A stretch of 64,000 nt of DNA from Streptacidiphilus sp041262525 (GTDB lineage Bacteria; Actinomycetota; Actinomycetes; Streptomycetales; Streptomycetaceae), in the NCBI RefSeq assembly GCF_041262525.1, contig NZ_JBGCCK010000016.1, forward strand, positions 1 through 64,000. The letters are read 5' to 3'. A program made the position numbers and the translations under genes. Positions 29,090 to 37,561 of this stretch are shown in pieces. A model generated the notes under the pieces. It was not told where the DNA came from and searched no databases. It saw nothing but the letters and a program-made list of their open reading frames with translations. Numbering within the stretch: the first letter of the stretch is position 1; each line of letters begins with the position of its first letter.

Positions 29090-30064
29090 ATGTGGGCTGA
29101 CGCATCCGTGAAGTTCGTCAACACGTTCGGCGCGCTCGCCGGCTTCGCCGGCGTGCTGCTCGTGCTGTTCTACTTCGGCGGGCGGGCCAAGGGCCGGCTC
29201 TCGCGGCGGCTCGCCATCGTGATCCTGCTCGGCCCCGGCCTGCTGCTGCTCGTGGTCGGGCTCGTCGTGCCCGTCGTGCGGACCGTCTATCTCAGTCTCT
29301 TCAACGACGACAGCAAGAAGTACCTCGGCGCCGGCAACTACTCCTGGGCATTCCAGAACGACAACATCCACCAGGTCCTGCTCAACACCCTCCTCTGGAT
29401 CATCGTCGCCCCCCTCGTCACCACCGCGCTCGGGCTCGTCCTCGCGCTGCTGGTGGACCGGCTGCGCGGCCAGGCCGTCTACAAGTCGCTGATCTTCCTG
29501 CCGATGGCGGTCTCCTTCGTCGGGGCCAGCATCATCTGGAAGTTCGTCTACGAGTACCGCGACGCCTCCCAGCCGCAGATCGGTCTGCTCAGTCAGATCT
29601 GCATCTGGCTCGGCTGGCACCACCCGCCGAACTGGATCCTGTCGCACCCGCTGAACAACTTCCTGCTGATGGTCATCATGATCTGGGTGCAGACCGGCTT
29701 CGCCATGGTCGTGCTCTCCGCGGCCATCAAGGCGATCCCCGAGGACGTCACCGAGGCCGCCGTCCTCGACGGCGCCCGTGGCTGGCGGCTCTTCGCGCAC
29801 GTCACGATCCCGATGATCCGCAGCACGGTGATCGTCGTGCTGACCACCGTCATGATCACCACGCTCAAGCTGTTCGACATCATCCGCACCATGACCGGCG
29901 GCAACTTCGGCACCCAGGTGCTGGCCAACGAGATGTACTCGCAGGCATTCGTGGAGTTCAACGTCGGCCGCGGCAGCAGCCTCGCCGTGCTGCTCTTCCT
30001 GGCCGTGCTGCCACTCGTCGCGTACAACATCATGCTGCTGCGGAAGGAACGGGAAGTCCGATGA
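29090..30064 (+). CDS. sugar ABC transporter permease 1 (MalF/AglF type)
   Basis: A 324-aa inner-membrane permease with about seven hydrophobic helices. The EAA loop that contacts the ATPase reads EAAVLDGARGWRLFAHVTIPMI, the consensus EAA---G---------I-LP form. AAGGAG lies 9 nt before ATG 29090, and this ribosome-binding site falls just outside repeat copy 3. The extra N-terminal helix before the core is typical of MalF-like subunits. Its stop overlaps the start of permease 2 (ATGA). Confidence 0.92.
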   Translation: MWADASVKFVNTFGALAGFAGVLLVLFYFGGRAKGRLSRRLAIVILLGPGLLLLVVGLVVPVVRTVYLSLFNDDSKKYLGAGNYSWAFQNDNIHQVLLNTLLWIIVAPLVTTALGLVLALLVDRLRGQAVYKSLIFLPMAVSFVGASIIWKFVYEYRDASQPQIGLLSQICIWLGWHHPPNWILSHPLNNFLLMVIMIWVQTGFAMVVLSAAIKAIPEDVTEAAVLDGARGWRLFAHVTIPMIRSTVIVVLTTVMITTLKLFDIIRTMTGGNFGTQVLANEMYSQAFVEFNVGRGSSLAVLLFLAVLPLVAYNIMLLRKEREVR

Positions 30065-30975
30065 CGACGCAGAACCGCACCGGCGTCCGACGCGCCCTCA
30101 GCAGCCCGCTGGCGACGATCGCCGTGCTCGTGATGACGCTGCTGTGGACGCTGCCGACCTTCGGACTGTTCGTCACCTCGCTGCGCCCGCAGAGCGATGT
30201 CGCGCAGTCGGGGTGGTGGGAGGCGTTCCTGCACCCGCACTTCACCCTCTCCAACTACCACGACGTGCTCTTCAACGGGGGCTTCGGCGTCAGCAACGGC
30301 CTGATGCCCTACCTGGTCAACTCGCTCGCCATCACCATCCCGGCCACGGTCTTCCCGATCGCCCTCGCCGCGATGGCCGCGTACGTGCTGGCCTGGGTGC
30401 CGTTCAAGGGCAGTGACACGGTCTTCTTCGTCTTCTTCGCGCTCCAGGTCGTGCCGCTGCAGATGGCCCTGGTGCCGCTGCTCCAGCTCTTCTCCGGCGG
30501 CGCGCACATCGGCAGTGCGACCGTCTTCCCCGCACTCGGTCTCGGCGGCACCTACGCGCCGGTCTGGCTCGCGCACACCATGTTCGCGCTGCCGCTCGCG
30601 GTCTTCCTGCTGCACAACTTCATCGCCCAGCTGCCGCGCGACCTGATCGAGGCGGCCAGGGTCGACGGGGCGAGCCACTTCCGCGTCTTTCGCTCCGTCG
30701 TGCTGCCGCTGGCCACGCCCGCGCTGGCCTCGTTCGCGATCTTCCAGTTCCTCTGGGTCTGGAACGACCTGCTGGTCGGTCTCACCTTCACGGGCGGAAC
30801 GCCGGAGGTCGCGCCGATGACGGCCCGGCTGGCGCAGCTGTCCGGGTCGTTCGGGGACCACTGGGAGATCCTCACGGCCGGCGCCTTCGTCTCCGTGGTG
30901 ATCCCGCTGATCGTCTTCTTCTCGCTCCAGCGGTACTTCGTCCGGGGTCTGCTGGCCGGGTCCGTGAAGGGCTGA
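30061..30975 (+). CDS. sugar ABC transporter permease 2 (MalG/AglG type)
   Basis: A 304-aa permease with six predicted helices and the EAA loop EAARVDGASHFRVFRSVVLPLA. It forms the heterodimeric channel with the preceding permease. The start overlaps permease 1 by 4 bases, so translation is coupled. The following 146 bp hold no gene, and the next ABC genes belong to a different importer family. No hairpin terminator could be seen after it. Confidence 0.92.
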   Translation: MTTQNRTGVRRALSSPLATIAVLVMTLLWTLPTFGLFVTSLRPQSDVAQSGWWEAFLHPHFTLSNYHDVLFNGGFGVSNGLMPYLVNSLAITIPATVFPIALAAMAAYVLAWVPFKGSDTVFFVFFALQVVPLQMALVPLLQLFSGGAHIGSATVFPALGLGGTYAPVWLAHTMFALPLAVFLLHNFIAQLPRDLIEAARVDGASHFRVFRSVVLPLATPALASFAIFQFLWVWNDLLVGLTFTGGTPEVAPMTARLAQLSGSFGDHWEILTAGAFVSVVIPLIVFFSLQRYFVRGLLAGSVKG

Positions 30976-31121
30976 GTCAAGGGTGGAGCCAGGCGTCAGC
31001 AGAATGAGCAATACGTGAACTTAAGCGGTGAACGCGGCTAACAGTGGAAACAGAGACGTAACACAGCGCTCGCTCTAGCTTCTGAATACCTCGAACCGAG
31101 GGTTTGGAAGGAGCGGGACTC

Positions 31122-31958
31122 ATGGCCGATGCGAACAATGGCCGAATCGAGATTGAAGGCGTCACCAAGCGCTTTCTGACGCCTGGTGGGGAGATCTTCA
31201 CCGCCATCCAGGACGTGTCGTTCACCGTCGAGCCCGGCCAGTTCTGCGCTGTCGTCGGACCGACCGGATGTGGCAAGTCGACGACGTTGGGCCTGGTGTC
31301 CGGGCTGGACAAGCCCAGCGAGGGCACCGTCAAGGTCGGCGGGAAGGTGGTCGACGGGATCACCGACGGCGTCAGCTTCATGTTCCAGGCGGACGCGCTG
31401 CTGCCCTGGAAGACGGTGCTGGCGAACGTCGCTCTCGGGCCGATCTTCAAGGGCGTCGGCAAGGCCGAGGCGCAGACCCGCGCCCGGGACTGGCTCCGCC
31501 GCGTCGGCCTGACCGGCTTCGAGGACCGCTACCCGCACCAGCTCTCCGGCGGTATGCGGAAGCGCGTGGCCATGGCCGCCGCGCTGATCAACGAGCCGAA
31601 GATCCTCATGATGGACGAGCCGTTCGGCGCCCTGGACGTGCAGACCAAGGCGATCATGTCGAACGAGCTGCTGGGCCTGTGGGAGCAGAGTCGCCCCGCG
31701 GTCCTCTTCATCACCCACGACCTGGACGAGGCCGTCGCCCTCGCGGACAAGGTCGTCGTGATGACCTCCAGCCCCGGCACGGTCAAGGCGGTCTACGACA
31801 TCGACCTGCCGCGCCCCCGTGGTTCCGTCCAGGAGATCCGCTTCGAGCCGCGCTTCCTCGAGCTGCAGCACCAGATCTGGGACACCCTCCGCGAGGAGGT
31901 GGAGCGCGCATACGCCCGCACCGCCGGAGGCCCCAAGCAGGAAGGCAAGGCAGCATGA
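31122..31958 (+). CDS. NitT/TauT-family ABC transporter ATPase
   Basis: A 278-aa ATPase of the nitrate/sulfonate/taurine (SsuB, TauB, NrtD) family. Walker A is GPTGCGKSTT (about residues 46-55), the Q-loop is FMFQADALLPWKT, the signature is LSGGMRKR, Walker B is ILMMDEPFGALD and the switch is FITHDLDEA. GGAAGGAG lies 8 nt before ATG 31122. It overlaps the permease gene by 4 bases (ATGA), and a binding-protein gene follows, making a complete importer. Confidence 0.9.
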   Translation: MADANNGRIEIEGVTKRFLTPGGEIFTAIQDVSFTVEPGQFCAVVGPTGCGKSTTLGLVSGLDKPSEGTVKVGGKVVDGITDGVSFMFQADALLPWKTVLANVALGPIFKGVGKAEAQTRARDWLRRVGLTGFEDRYPHQLSGGMRKRVAMAAALINEPKILMMDEPFGALDVQTKAIMSNELLGLWEQSRPAVLFITHDLDEAVALADKVVVMTSSPGTVKAVYDIDLPRPRGSVQEIRFEPRFLELQHQIWDTLREEVERAYARTAGGPKQEGKAA

Positions 31959-32839
31959 GCACCGCATCCACGACCTCGGCCGCAGGCGTCGTCGTCGACA
32001 AGGCACAGTCCACGGCGCAGGCCGCGGCGAAGCGGGCGGTCCAGCGCCGCATCCTCGGAGTCTGGGCGGCGCGGTTCGGCTTCGCCGCGCTGGTCCTCGG
32101 CGGCTGGGAGATCGCCGCCCGCACGAACGTGATCGACCCCTTCTTCTACGGGCAGCCCTCGGGCATCTGGAAGAGCCTGCTCAACCTGTTCCAGCACGGG
32201 ACGGAGTTCGGCTCGATCTACGAGAACATCTGGGTCACCATCCAGGAGGCCCTGATCGGCTTCGCGTTCGGTGCGGTGGCCGGTGTCATCGTCGGTGTCG
32301 CGCTGGGGCAGAGCCGCTTCCTCGCCGACGTGCTCGGGCCGTACCTCAAGATCGTGAACGCGATCCCGCGTATCGTCCTCGGCTCGATCTTCGTGGTCGC
32401 CTTCGGCATCGGGACGACGCCGAAGATCCTGCTCGCCGCGGTGCTGGTCTTCTTCGTGGTCTTCTTCAACGCCTTCCAGGGCGTCCGCGAGGTCGACCGC
32501 AACATCCTCGCCAACGCCAAGGTGCTCGGCGCCTCGCGCTTGCAGGTCACCAAGCACGTCATCGTCCCCTCGGCGCTGACCTGGATCATCGCCAGCCTGC
32601 ACAGCGCGTTCGGCTTCGCCATCGTCGGTGCGCTGGTCGGCGAGGTGCTCGGGGCTCAGCAGGGTCTCGGTCTGGTCATCAAGACCGCGCAGAACCAGTT
32701 CGACCCGAACACGGTCTTCGCGGCCATGTTCCTCATCGCGGCCATCGTGCTCGTCGCCGAGTGGCTGATCGGCAAGTTGGAGCACCGGCTGCTGTCCTGG
32801 CGGCCCGCGGCGCCCTCCGAGGCGTCCAACGCCATCTGA
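31955..32839 (+). CDS. NitT/TauT-family ABC transporter permease
   Basis: A 294-aa membrane subunit with an Ala-rich N-terminal tail of about 45 residues and six hydrophobic helices. The cytoplasmic loop VREVDRNILANAKVLGASRLQVTKHVIVPSAL is the SsuC/TauC version of the EAA motif. GGAAGG precedes ATG 31955. The gene ends at a short triple repeat of CTGACGT/C that spans its stop (32836-32856), and the binding-protein gene follows after about 54 bp. Confidence 0.9.
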   Translation: MSTASTTSAAGVVVDKAQSTAQAAAKRAVQRRILGVWAARFGFAALVLGGWEIAARTNVIDPFFYGQPSGIWKSLLNLFQHGTEFGSIYENIWVTIQEALIGFAFGAVAGVIVGVALGQSRFLADVLGPYLKIVNAIPRIVLGSIFVVAFGIGTTPKILLAAVLVFFVVFFNAFQGVREVDRNILANAKVLGASRLQVTKHVIVPSALTWIIASLHSAFGFAIVGALVGEVLGAQQGLGLVIKTAQNQFDPNTVFAAMFLIAAIVLVAEWLIGKLEHRLLSWRPAAPSEASNAI

Positions 32840-32893
32840 CGTCTGACGTCTGACGCATACTCACCCCCACCCTCGAAAGGTATGTGGCTCCTC

Positions 32894-33985
32894 ATGTTCA
32901 AGCGCTCCGCAGTCATCGCCTCCACCCTCGCGCTGGCCACCCTCGGTGCGGCCACCGCCTGCTCCTCCAGCGGCTCCTCCGGTTCCTCCGGCTCCGGCGG
33001 CGCCAGCACCCCGACGGTCAGACTGATGGTCGGCGGTATCGACAAGCAGATCTACCTGCCCTACCAGCTCGCGCAGAACCTGGGCTTCTACAAGAAGTAC
33101 GGCGTCAACGTCGAGCTCAGCACGGAGCAGGACGGCGGCGTCGGCGCCGAGGACGCGATGGCCTCCGGCCAGGTCGACATGTCCGGCGCCTGGTACAACC
33201 ACACGATCGACTTCCAGATGAAGGGGAAGGCGGTCGAGGACATCATCCAGCTGTCCGGCGCCCCGGGCGAGCGCGTGATGTGTGCCACCGGCTCGAACGT
33301 GCACTCCGCGGCGGACTTCAAGGGCAAGGTCATCGGCGTCACCGACATCGGCTCCGGCACGGACACCCTGATCAAGTTCCTGGCCGCGCAGAAGGGCCTG
33401 AAGACCAGCGACTTCAGCCGCCTCGGCGTGGGCGCCGGCGCCACCGTCGTCGCCGCGCTGCAGAACCACAAGGCCGCCTGCGCGATCACCACGCAGCCGA
33501 CGGTCGCCGCGCTGGAGAAGAAGGGCATCGCCTACTCGGCGATCGACCTGGCCACCACGAGCGGCGCCCAGGGCGCCCTCGGCGGCGAGTGGCCGGCGGC
33601 CGCGGTGCTGGCCCGCACCCAGTGGGTCAACGACCACAAGGACGCCGCGCAGAAGGTCGTCGACGCCCTTGTCGCCACCATGCACTGGATCAACACGCAC
33701 ACCGCGACGGACATCGCCAACAACCTCCCGGCGTCGTACGTCTCCAACGCCCTGGTCACCAAGGACGACTACATCGCCGCCCTGACCCAGGACAAGGGCC
33801 AGTTCCTGCCGGACGGCCTCATGCCGGCCGGTGGCCCGAAGACCTCGCTGGCGACCGAGGAGCTGGCCGGCAACGCCAACTCGTCGGCGAACCTCAGCAC
33901 GACGTTCACCAACGACTTCGTGATCGCCGCGAACAAGCTGGAGGGCTTCACCACGACCACGACCCCGGCCGGCCCCAACGGCTGA
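32894..33985 (+). CDS. NitT/TauT-family solute-binding lipoprotein
   Basis: A 363-aa lipoprotein whose signal peptide ends ATAC, followed by a Ser/Gly linker. The mature domain has the NMT1/SsuA-like pattern (YLPYQLAQNLGFYKKYGVNVEL, GQVDMSGAWYNHTIDFQ, GVTDIGSGTDTLIKFL). Family ligands include sulfonates, nitrate, cyanate, bicarbonate and thiamine precursors; the ligand here is unknown. ATG 32894 gives a typical lipoprotein N-terminus. ATG 32882 lies only 2 nt from AAAGG and would add four residues. A strong terminator follows. Confidence 0.87.
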   Translation: MFKRSAVIASTLALATLGAATACSSSGSSGSSGSGGASTPTVRLMVGGIDKQIYLPYQLAQNLGFYKKYGVNVELSTEQDGGVGAEDAMASGQVDMSGAWYNHTIDFQMKGKAVEDIIQLSGAPGERVMCATGSNVHSAADFKGKVIGVTDIGSGTDTLIKFLAAQKGLKTSDFSRLGVGAGATVVAALQNHKAACAITTQPTVAALEKKGIAYSAIDLATTSGAQGALGGEWPAAAVLARTQWVNDHKDAAQKVVDALVATMHWINTHTATDIANNLPASYVSNALVTKDDYIAALTQDKGQFLPDGLMPAGGPKTSLATEELAGNANSSANLSTTFTNDFVIAANKLEGFTTTTTPAGPNG

Positions 33986-34000
33986 GTCGATTCGTGACTG

Positions 34001-34035
34001 AATGAGCCGGGCGCCCGACGGGCGCCCGGCTCATT
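34001..34035 (+). terminator. terminator after the NitT/TauT-type operon
   Basis: A perfect 15-bp stem (34001-34015 with 34021-34035) with a 5-nt loop CGACG lies 15 bases after the binding-protein stop. Confidence 0.92.
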
Positions 34036-34171
34036 CGCGTACATCGCAAGGATGAGGCTCCGTCACCATCGTTCGAGCGAAGGAGCGAATGTCGCCTCTA
34101 CGGCTGACGAGGGGTGAGCGGCCCCGGCCATAGCTTCTCTTCTGTCAGCACGAGGAGAGGACGGAGCCACC

Positions 34172-35467
34172 GTGAGCGTCATCGTCGAGGCACCCAGGAT
34201 TATCGCGGCACCGCAGGCCGTGGCGCGTGAGGCATGGTGGGACCGGCGGGCGGTCTGGGCGCTGGGGTGGGCGGTGGCGGCGGCGTGGGCGGGATCGTTC
34301 CTGATCACCTCGAACCTCGCCACGCACCGCAGCTGGGGCGCGATGGCGGCGGTCGCCTATCTGCTGGCGGCGTGCGTGGCCGCGTTCGGACGGCGGCGGC
34401 TCTCGGTCCTCGTCGCGCTGGTCGGCGCGGTGGCGCTGCCGCTCGGCTACCTGGTTCTCACCGGCAAGGCGCAGTCGGAGGTGCGGGTGATGGAGCACTC
34501 GATGACGCTGCTCCTGCAGACCGGCAGCCCCTACGCCGCGCATCCGACGGGGTTGAGCGACTACAACCCGTACCTGCCGGGCCAGTCGCTCTTCGGACTG
34601 CCGCACGCGCTGGGCGTGCTGGGCCCGTTGGGTGATGCGCGGCTGTGGTGTGCGGTGTTCCTCGCGCTGTGCCTGGCGGCCGGGCGGGTGGTGCTGCGCG
34701 GATCGCGGCTGGGGCTGGGCTTCGGAGGCGACTACGGCCGGTCCGGCTCGGACCTGTCCTACGGCACGGCGGTCGGCGCGCTGGTGGCCTCGCCCTTCCT
34801 GGCGCTGCCGCTGTGCGTGAGCGGGATCGACATTCCGCTGATCGGCGTCTGCTGCCTCGGCCCGGCGCTGGCGTTGCGAGGGCGGCCGGTGGCGGCGGGA
34901 CTGGTGCTGGCCTTCGCCTGCAGCCTGAAGTGGACCGCCTGGCCGGTTGTTCCTGTGGTGCTGGCCGCGGTCCTCGCGTTGTACGGGTTGCGCGCGGCGC
35001 TGCGCTGCGCGGCGATGACGGTCGCGGGTGCGGCGGCGGTGATCCTGCCGTTCGCGCTGAGCGCGCCGAAGGCGCTGGTGGAGCAGGTGTTTCTCTTCCC
35101 GACCGGCCACGGCGCGGTGGTCACCCCCGCCCACAGCCCCCTGCCGGGCGTCCTGTTGTGCGGCTTGGGTGCGGGCGGCATGGCGGTGGCGCTGGGCCTG
35201 CTGGCGCTGAGCGCGGCGCTGCTGGCCGTCTCCCTCGTACGTCGCCCGCCGACCGGCCCGGTGGCCTGCGCGGACCGCCTGGCGCTGGGCCTTGCGATCG
35301 CCTTCGCGTTGGCCCCTGCCAGTCGCTTCGGGTACTTCGCCCTGCCTGCCGTGCTGGTGATCTGGACCCGCCTGGCCGCGCTGTCGGGCGCGGCGCAGGC
35401 GGGTCCGGGAGGTCAGAACGGCTTGGTGGGCAGGTACTTGCCGTCGAGCGTGATGACCGCGCGGTGA
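34172..35467 (+). CDS. polytopic membrane protein, GT87-like glycosyltransferase
   Basis: A 431-aa protein with about ten hydrophobic helices. The periplasmic-loop segment GSPYAAHPTGLSDYNPYLPGQSLFGLPHA fits the DUF2029/GT87 family of polyprenol-phosphate-mannose-dependent transferases, and KWTAWPVVP also suits the fold. Which glycan it would modify is unknown. GTG 34172 follows GGAG by about 8 nt. The 3' end overlaps the convergent cyanase gene by 55 bp. Confidence 0.68.
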   Translation: MSVIVEAPRIIAAPQAVAREAWWDRRAVWALGWAVAAAWAGSFLITSNLATHRSWGAMAAVAYLLAACVAAFGRRRLSVLVALVGAVALPLGYLVLTGKAQSEVRVMEHSMTLLLQTGSPYAAHPTGLSDYNPYLPGQSLFGLPHALGVLGPLGDARLWCAVFLALCLAAGRVVLRGSRLGLGFGGDYGRSGSDLSYGTAVGALVASPFLALPLCVSGIDIPLIGVCCLGPALALRGRPVAAGLVLAFACSLKWTAWPVVPVVLAAVLALYGLRAALRCAAMTVAGAAAVILPFALSAPKALVEQVFLFPTGHGAVVTPAHSPLPGVLLCGLGAGGMAVALGLLALSAALLAVSLVRRPPTGPVACADRLALGLAIAFALAPASRFGYFALPAVLVIWTRLAALSGAAQAGPGGQNGLVGRYLPSSVMTAR

Positions 35468-35883
35468 CCGCCGTCAGGATCCTCGACGGTCTTCACATCC
35501 AGCTTGAAGTTGATGGCGCTGATGATGCCGTCGCCGAGCTGCTCGTGGACCAGAGCCTTGAGGGTGGTGCCGTAAACCTGCAGCATCTCGTAAAAGCGGT
35601 AGATGGTCGGGTCGGTGGGGATGCCGCCGGGGATGCTGCCGCGCAGCGGGATCGTCTGGAGCAGTCGGGCGGCGTCCGCGTCCAGGCCGAGCAACTCGGT
35701 GACGGCGGTGGCCGCCTCCTCGGGGAGCGGGTGCTGGCCGAGGAGGGCGGCGGTGACGAAGGCGACCGACAGGCCGGCCGCGTCGGCCAGCTGCTGCCAG
35801 CTGAGGTCCTTCCGGGTCTTGGCCTCGACCACCCGGAGGGCGAGCTGCTGGCGGGCGGTCTGGTCGAACTGGGCGTGCGTCAT
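35413..35883 (-). CDS. cynS: cyanate hydratase (cyanase)
   Basis: Catalyses bicarbonate-dependent breakdown of cyanate to ammonia and CO2. The 156-aa length equals the family norm. Arg96, Glu99 and Ser122 occupy exactly the positions of the E. coli catalytic triad (IYRFYEM and DGIISAINF). An N-terminal helix-turn-helix-like domain and the C-terminal dimer domain (DGGHRAVITLDGKYLPTKPF) are intact. ATG 35883 has GAAAGG upstream. It lies 47 bp downstream of the carbonic anhydrase gene and is likely transcribed with it. Confidence 0.96.
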   Translation of the reverse strand: MTHAQFDQTARQQLALRVVEAKTRKDLSWQQLADAAGLSVAFVTAALLGQHPLPEEAATAVTELLGLDADAARLLQTIPLRGSIPGGIPTDPTIYRFYEMLQVYGTTLKALVHEQLGDGIISAINFKLDVKTVEDPDGGHRAVITLDGKYLPTKPF

Positions 35884-35930
35884 GACGGAACCTTTCGTGA
35901 TGGGTTGGAGAACCAGGGGTTGGGAGTGCG

Positions 35931-36545
35931 TCAGCCGGCCAGGGCGACGAAGCGGCCGCTGGTGAGATCGAGCAGTTCGGCGGAGCCGGTGCCGATGTCG
36001 TAGACCCAGCCGTGCAGCGTCAGTTCGTCCCGGACCAGGGCCTTCGCCACGGACGGGTGGGTGCGCAGGTTGGTCAGCTGGGCCAGGACGTTGTCCCGCA
36101 CCAGGGCGGCCACCCGGTCGGCGCCCGTCAGCTGCTCACCGGCATCGGTGCGGGCCTTGGCGGCGTCGGCGTGGTGCAGCCAGCCGGCCACGGCCGGCAG
36201 GCCGGAGAGGTCGCTGCCCGAGGCGAGCGCGGTCATCGCGCCGCATGCGGAGTGACCGCAGACGATCACATCCGCCACCCCGAGCACGTTGACCGCGTAC
36301 TCGATGCTCGCCGCGACGCCGTCCGCGCCCTGCATGTGCGGAGGCACCAGGTTGCCTGCGGTGCGGATGACGAAGAGCTCGCCGGGATCGGTCTGCGTGA
36401 TGAGCTCCGGAACCACTCTCGCGTCGGAGCAGCCGATGAACAGGGCGGTGGGCTGGTGGGTGGTGGCCAGCTTCTTGAAGAGGGCGGCCTGGGTCGGGAA
36501 GACCTCCCGACTGAACCGCTGGAAGCCCTCGGCCATCTTGTTCAC
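35931..36545 (-). CDS. cynT: beta-carbonic anhydrase (CynT type)
   Basis: Hydrates CO2 to bicarbonate and so supplies the cosubstrate that cyanase consumes. The 204-aa product has the zinc and active-site motifs CSDARV (Cys39, Asp41, Arg43) and HSACGA (His97, Cys100), as in the E. coli CynT family. GTG 36545 is chosen because AAGGAG lies about 8 nt upstream on this strand; ATG 36536 is an alternative. It is divergent from a LysR regulator with a palindromic site between them, the classical cyn arrangement. Confidence 0.94.
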   Translation of the reverse strand: MNKMAEGFQRFSREVFPTQAALFKKLATTHQPTALFIGCSDARVVPELITQTDPGELFVIRTAGNLVPPHMQGADGVAASIEYAVNVLGVADVIVCGHSACGAMTALASGSDLSGLPAVAGWLHHADAAKARTDAGEQLTGADRVAALVRDNVLAQLTNLRTHPSVAKALVRDELTLHGWVYDIGTGSAELLDLTSGRFVALAG

Positions 36546-36642
36546 GGGGTCGCTCCTTCTGCGCCGAACGGTGCTGCCTTTCTGTGCTCAACCCTGCATG
36601 ACCTGTGGCTATAGCGTCCAAGACGCATTCGGCATCGCTGTA

Positions 36643-36657
36643 ATAGATGCTGTCTAT
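36643..36657. promoter_or_regulatory. probable LysR-type regulator binding site
   Basis: ATAGA-TGCTG-TCTAT is a perfect 5+5 bp dyad around a 5-bp centre and fits the T-N11-A form of LysR-family sites. It lies in the divergent cynT-cynR region, 10 bp before the regulator's ATG. A second CTATAG lies at 36610 and may be part of an extended site. Confidence 0.6.
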
Positions 36658-36667
36658 AGTTGAATGC

Positions 36668-37561
36668 ATGGAACTGCGCCACCTCAGATACCTGCTCGCC
36701 GTGGCCGAACACGCCAGCTTCACGCGCGCCGCCGAGGCCCTGCACGTCTCGCAGCCGACGCTCTCGCAGCAGATCAAGCAACTGGAGAGCTCACTGCGGG
36801 TGCAACTGCTCGACCGCTCCGGCCGCACGGTGCGCTTGACCGACGCGGGCGAGGGTTTCGTGCGCTACGCGAGAGAAGCGCTGCGAAGCCTGTCAGCGGC
36901 CGAACGCGCGGTGCTGGACGTGCATGACCTCTCGCGCGGCACCCTCCGACTCGCGCTGACGCCGACCTTCACCGGGTATCTGACCGGCCCGCTGGTGGCC
37001 GAGTTCCACGCCCGCCACCCGGGGATCACGGTGGACGTCCGCGAGTTGACGCAGGACCGGATCGAGGCGGCACTCGCCGCGGACGAGCTCGACCTCGGCA
37101 TCGGGTTCGTCGGAGCGGAGCTCCCCGACCTCGTCAGCACCGAGCTGTTCACCGAGACGCTGAGTCTCGTCGTCGGCCCTGAGCATCCGGACGCGAACCG
37201 TCGGATCCCGCTGCCCGTCGCCGAGCTGGGAAGCCGTCAGCTGGCGCTGCTGAGTGCGGACTTCGCCACCCGGCGTCAGATCGACGCCTACTTCGCCGCT
37301 CATCGGGTCAGCCCGCGCATTGCGGTCGAGGCCAACTCCGTCAGCGCGCTGGTCGAGATCGTCCGGCGGGGCGGGCTCGCCACCGTGCTGCCCGACGAGA
37401 TCGCTCGCGAGCAGCCGCAGTTGCGGCCCGTGGCGTTGGAGCCGCCGCTGCCCTCGCGCACGGTCGTGCTGATGCGCAGGGACACCGCCTACCGGAGTGC
37501 GGCCTCCCGTGCGTTCGCCGACCTCGCCGAACGCTGGACCCCGGCCGACGGCGCGGCTTAG
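36668..37561 (+). CDS. cynR: LysR-family transcriptional regulator (CynR-like)
   Basis: A 297-aa regulator. The N-terminal winged HTH is MELRHLRYLLAVAEHASFTR followed by AAEALHVSQPTLSQQIKQLE, and the C-terminal half is the inducer-binding domain (from about residue 92, RGTLRLALTPTFT). It is divergently transcribed from cynT-cynS, so it probably controls them in response to cyanate. ATG 36668 begins the standard family N-terminus. The stop shares bases with the convergent FHA gene. Confidence 0.86.
   Translation: MELRHLRYLLAVAEHASFTRAAEALHVSQPTLSQQIKQLESSLRVQLLDRSGRTVRLTDAGEGFVRYAREALRSLSAAERAVLDVHDLSRGTLRLALTPTFTGYLTGPLVAEFHARHPGITVDVRELTQDRIEAALAADELDLGIGFVGAELPDLVSTELFTETLSLVVGPEHPDANRRIPLPVAELGSRQLALLSADFATRRQIDAYFAAHRVSPRIAVEANSVSALVEIVRRGGLATVLPDEIAREQPQLRPVALEPPLPSRTVVLMRRDTAYRSAASRAFADLAERWTPADGAA

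Noticed and set aside
27582..30975. Missing ATPase in the sugar importer taken as a broken operon
   Set aside because: Streptomycete CUT1 sugar importers usually lack their own ATPase and share MsiK, so this is normal.
32836..32856. Triple CTGACGT/C repeat at the end of the NitT/TauT permease gene
   Set aside because: Three 7-bp units across a stop codon are probably slippage. No dyad or known operator form was seen, so it is not reported as a regulatory site.
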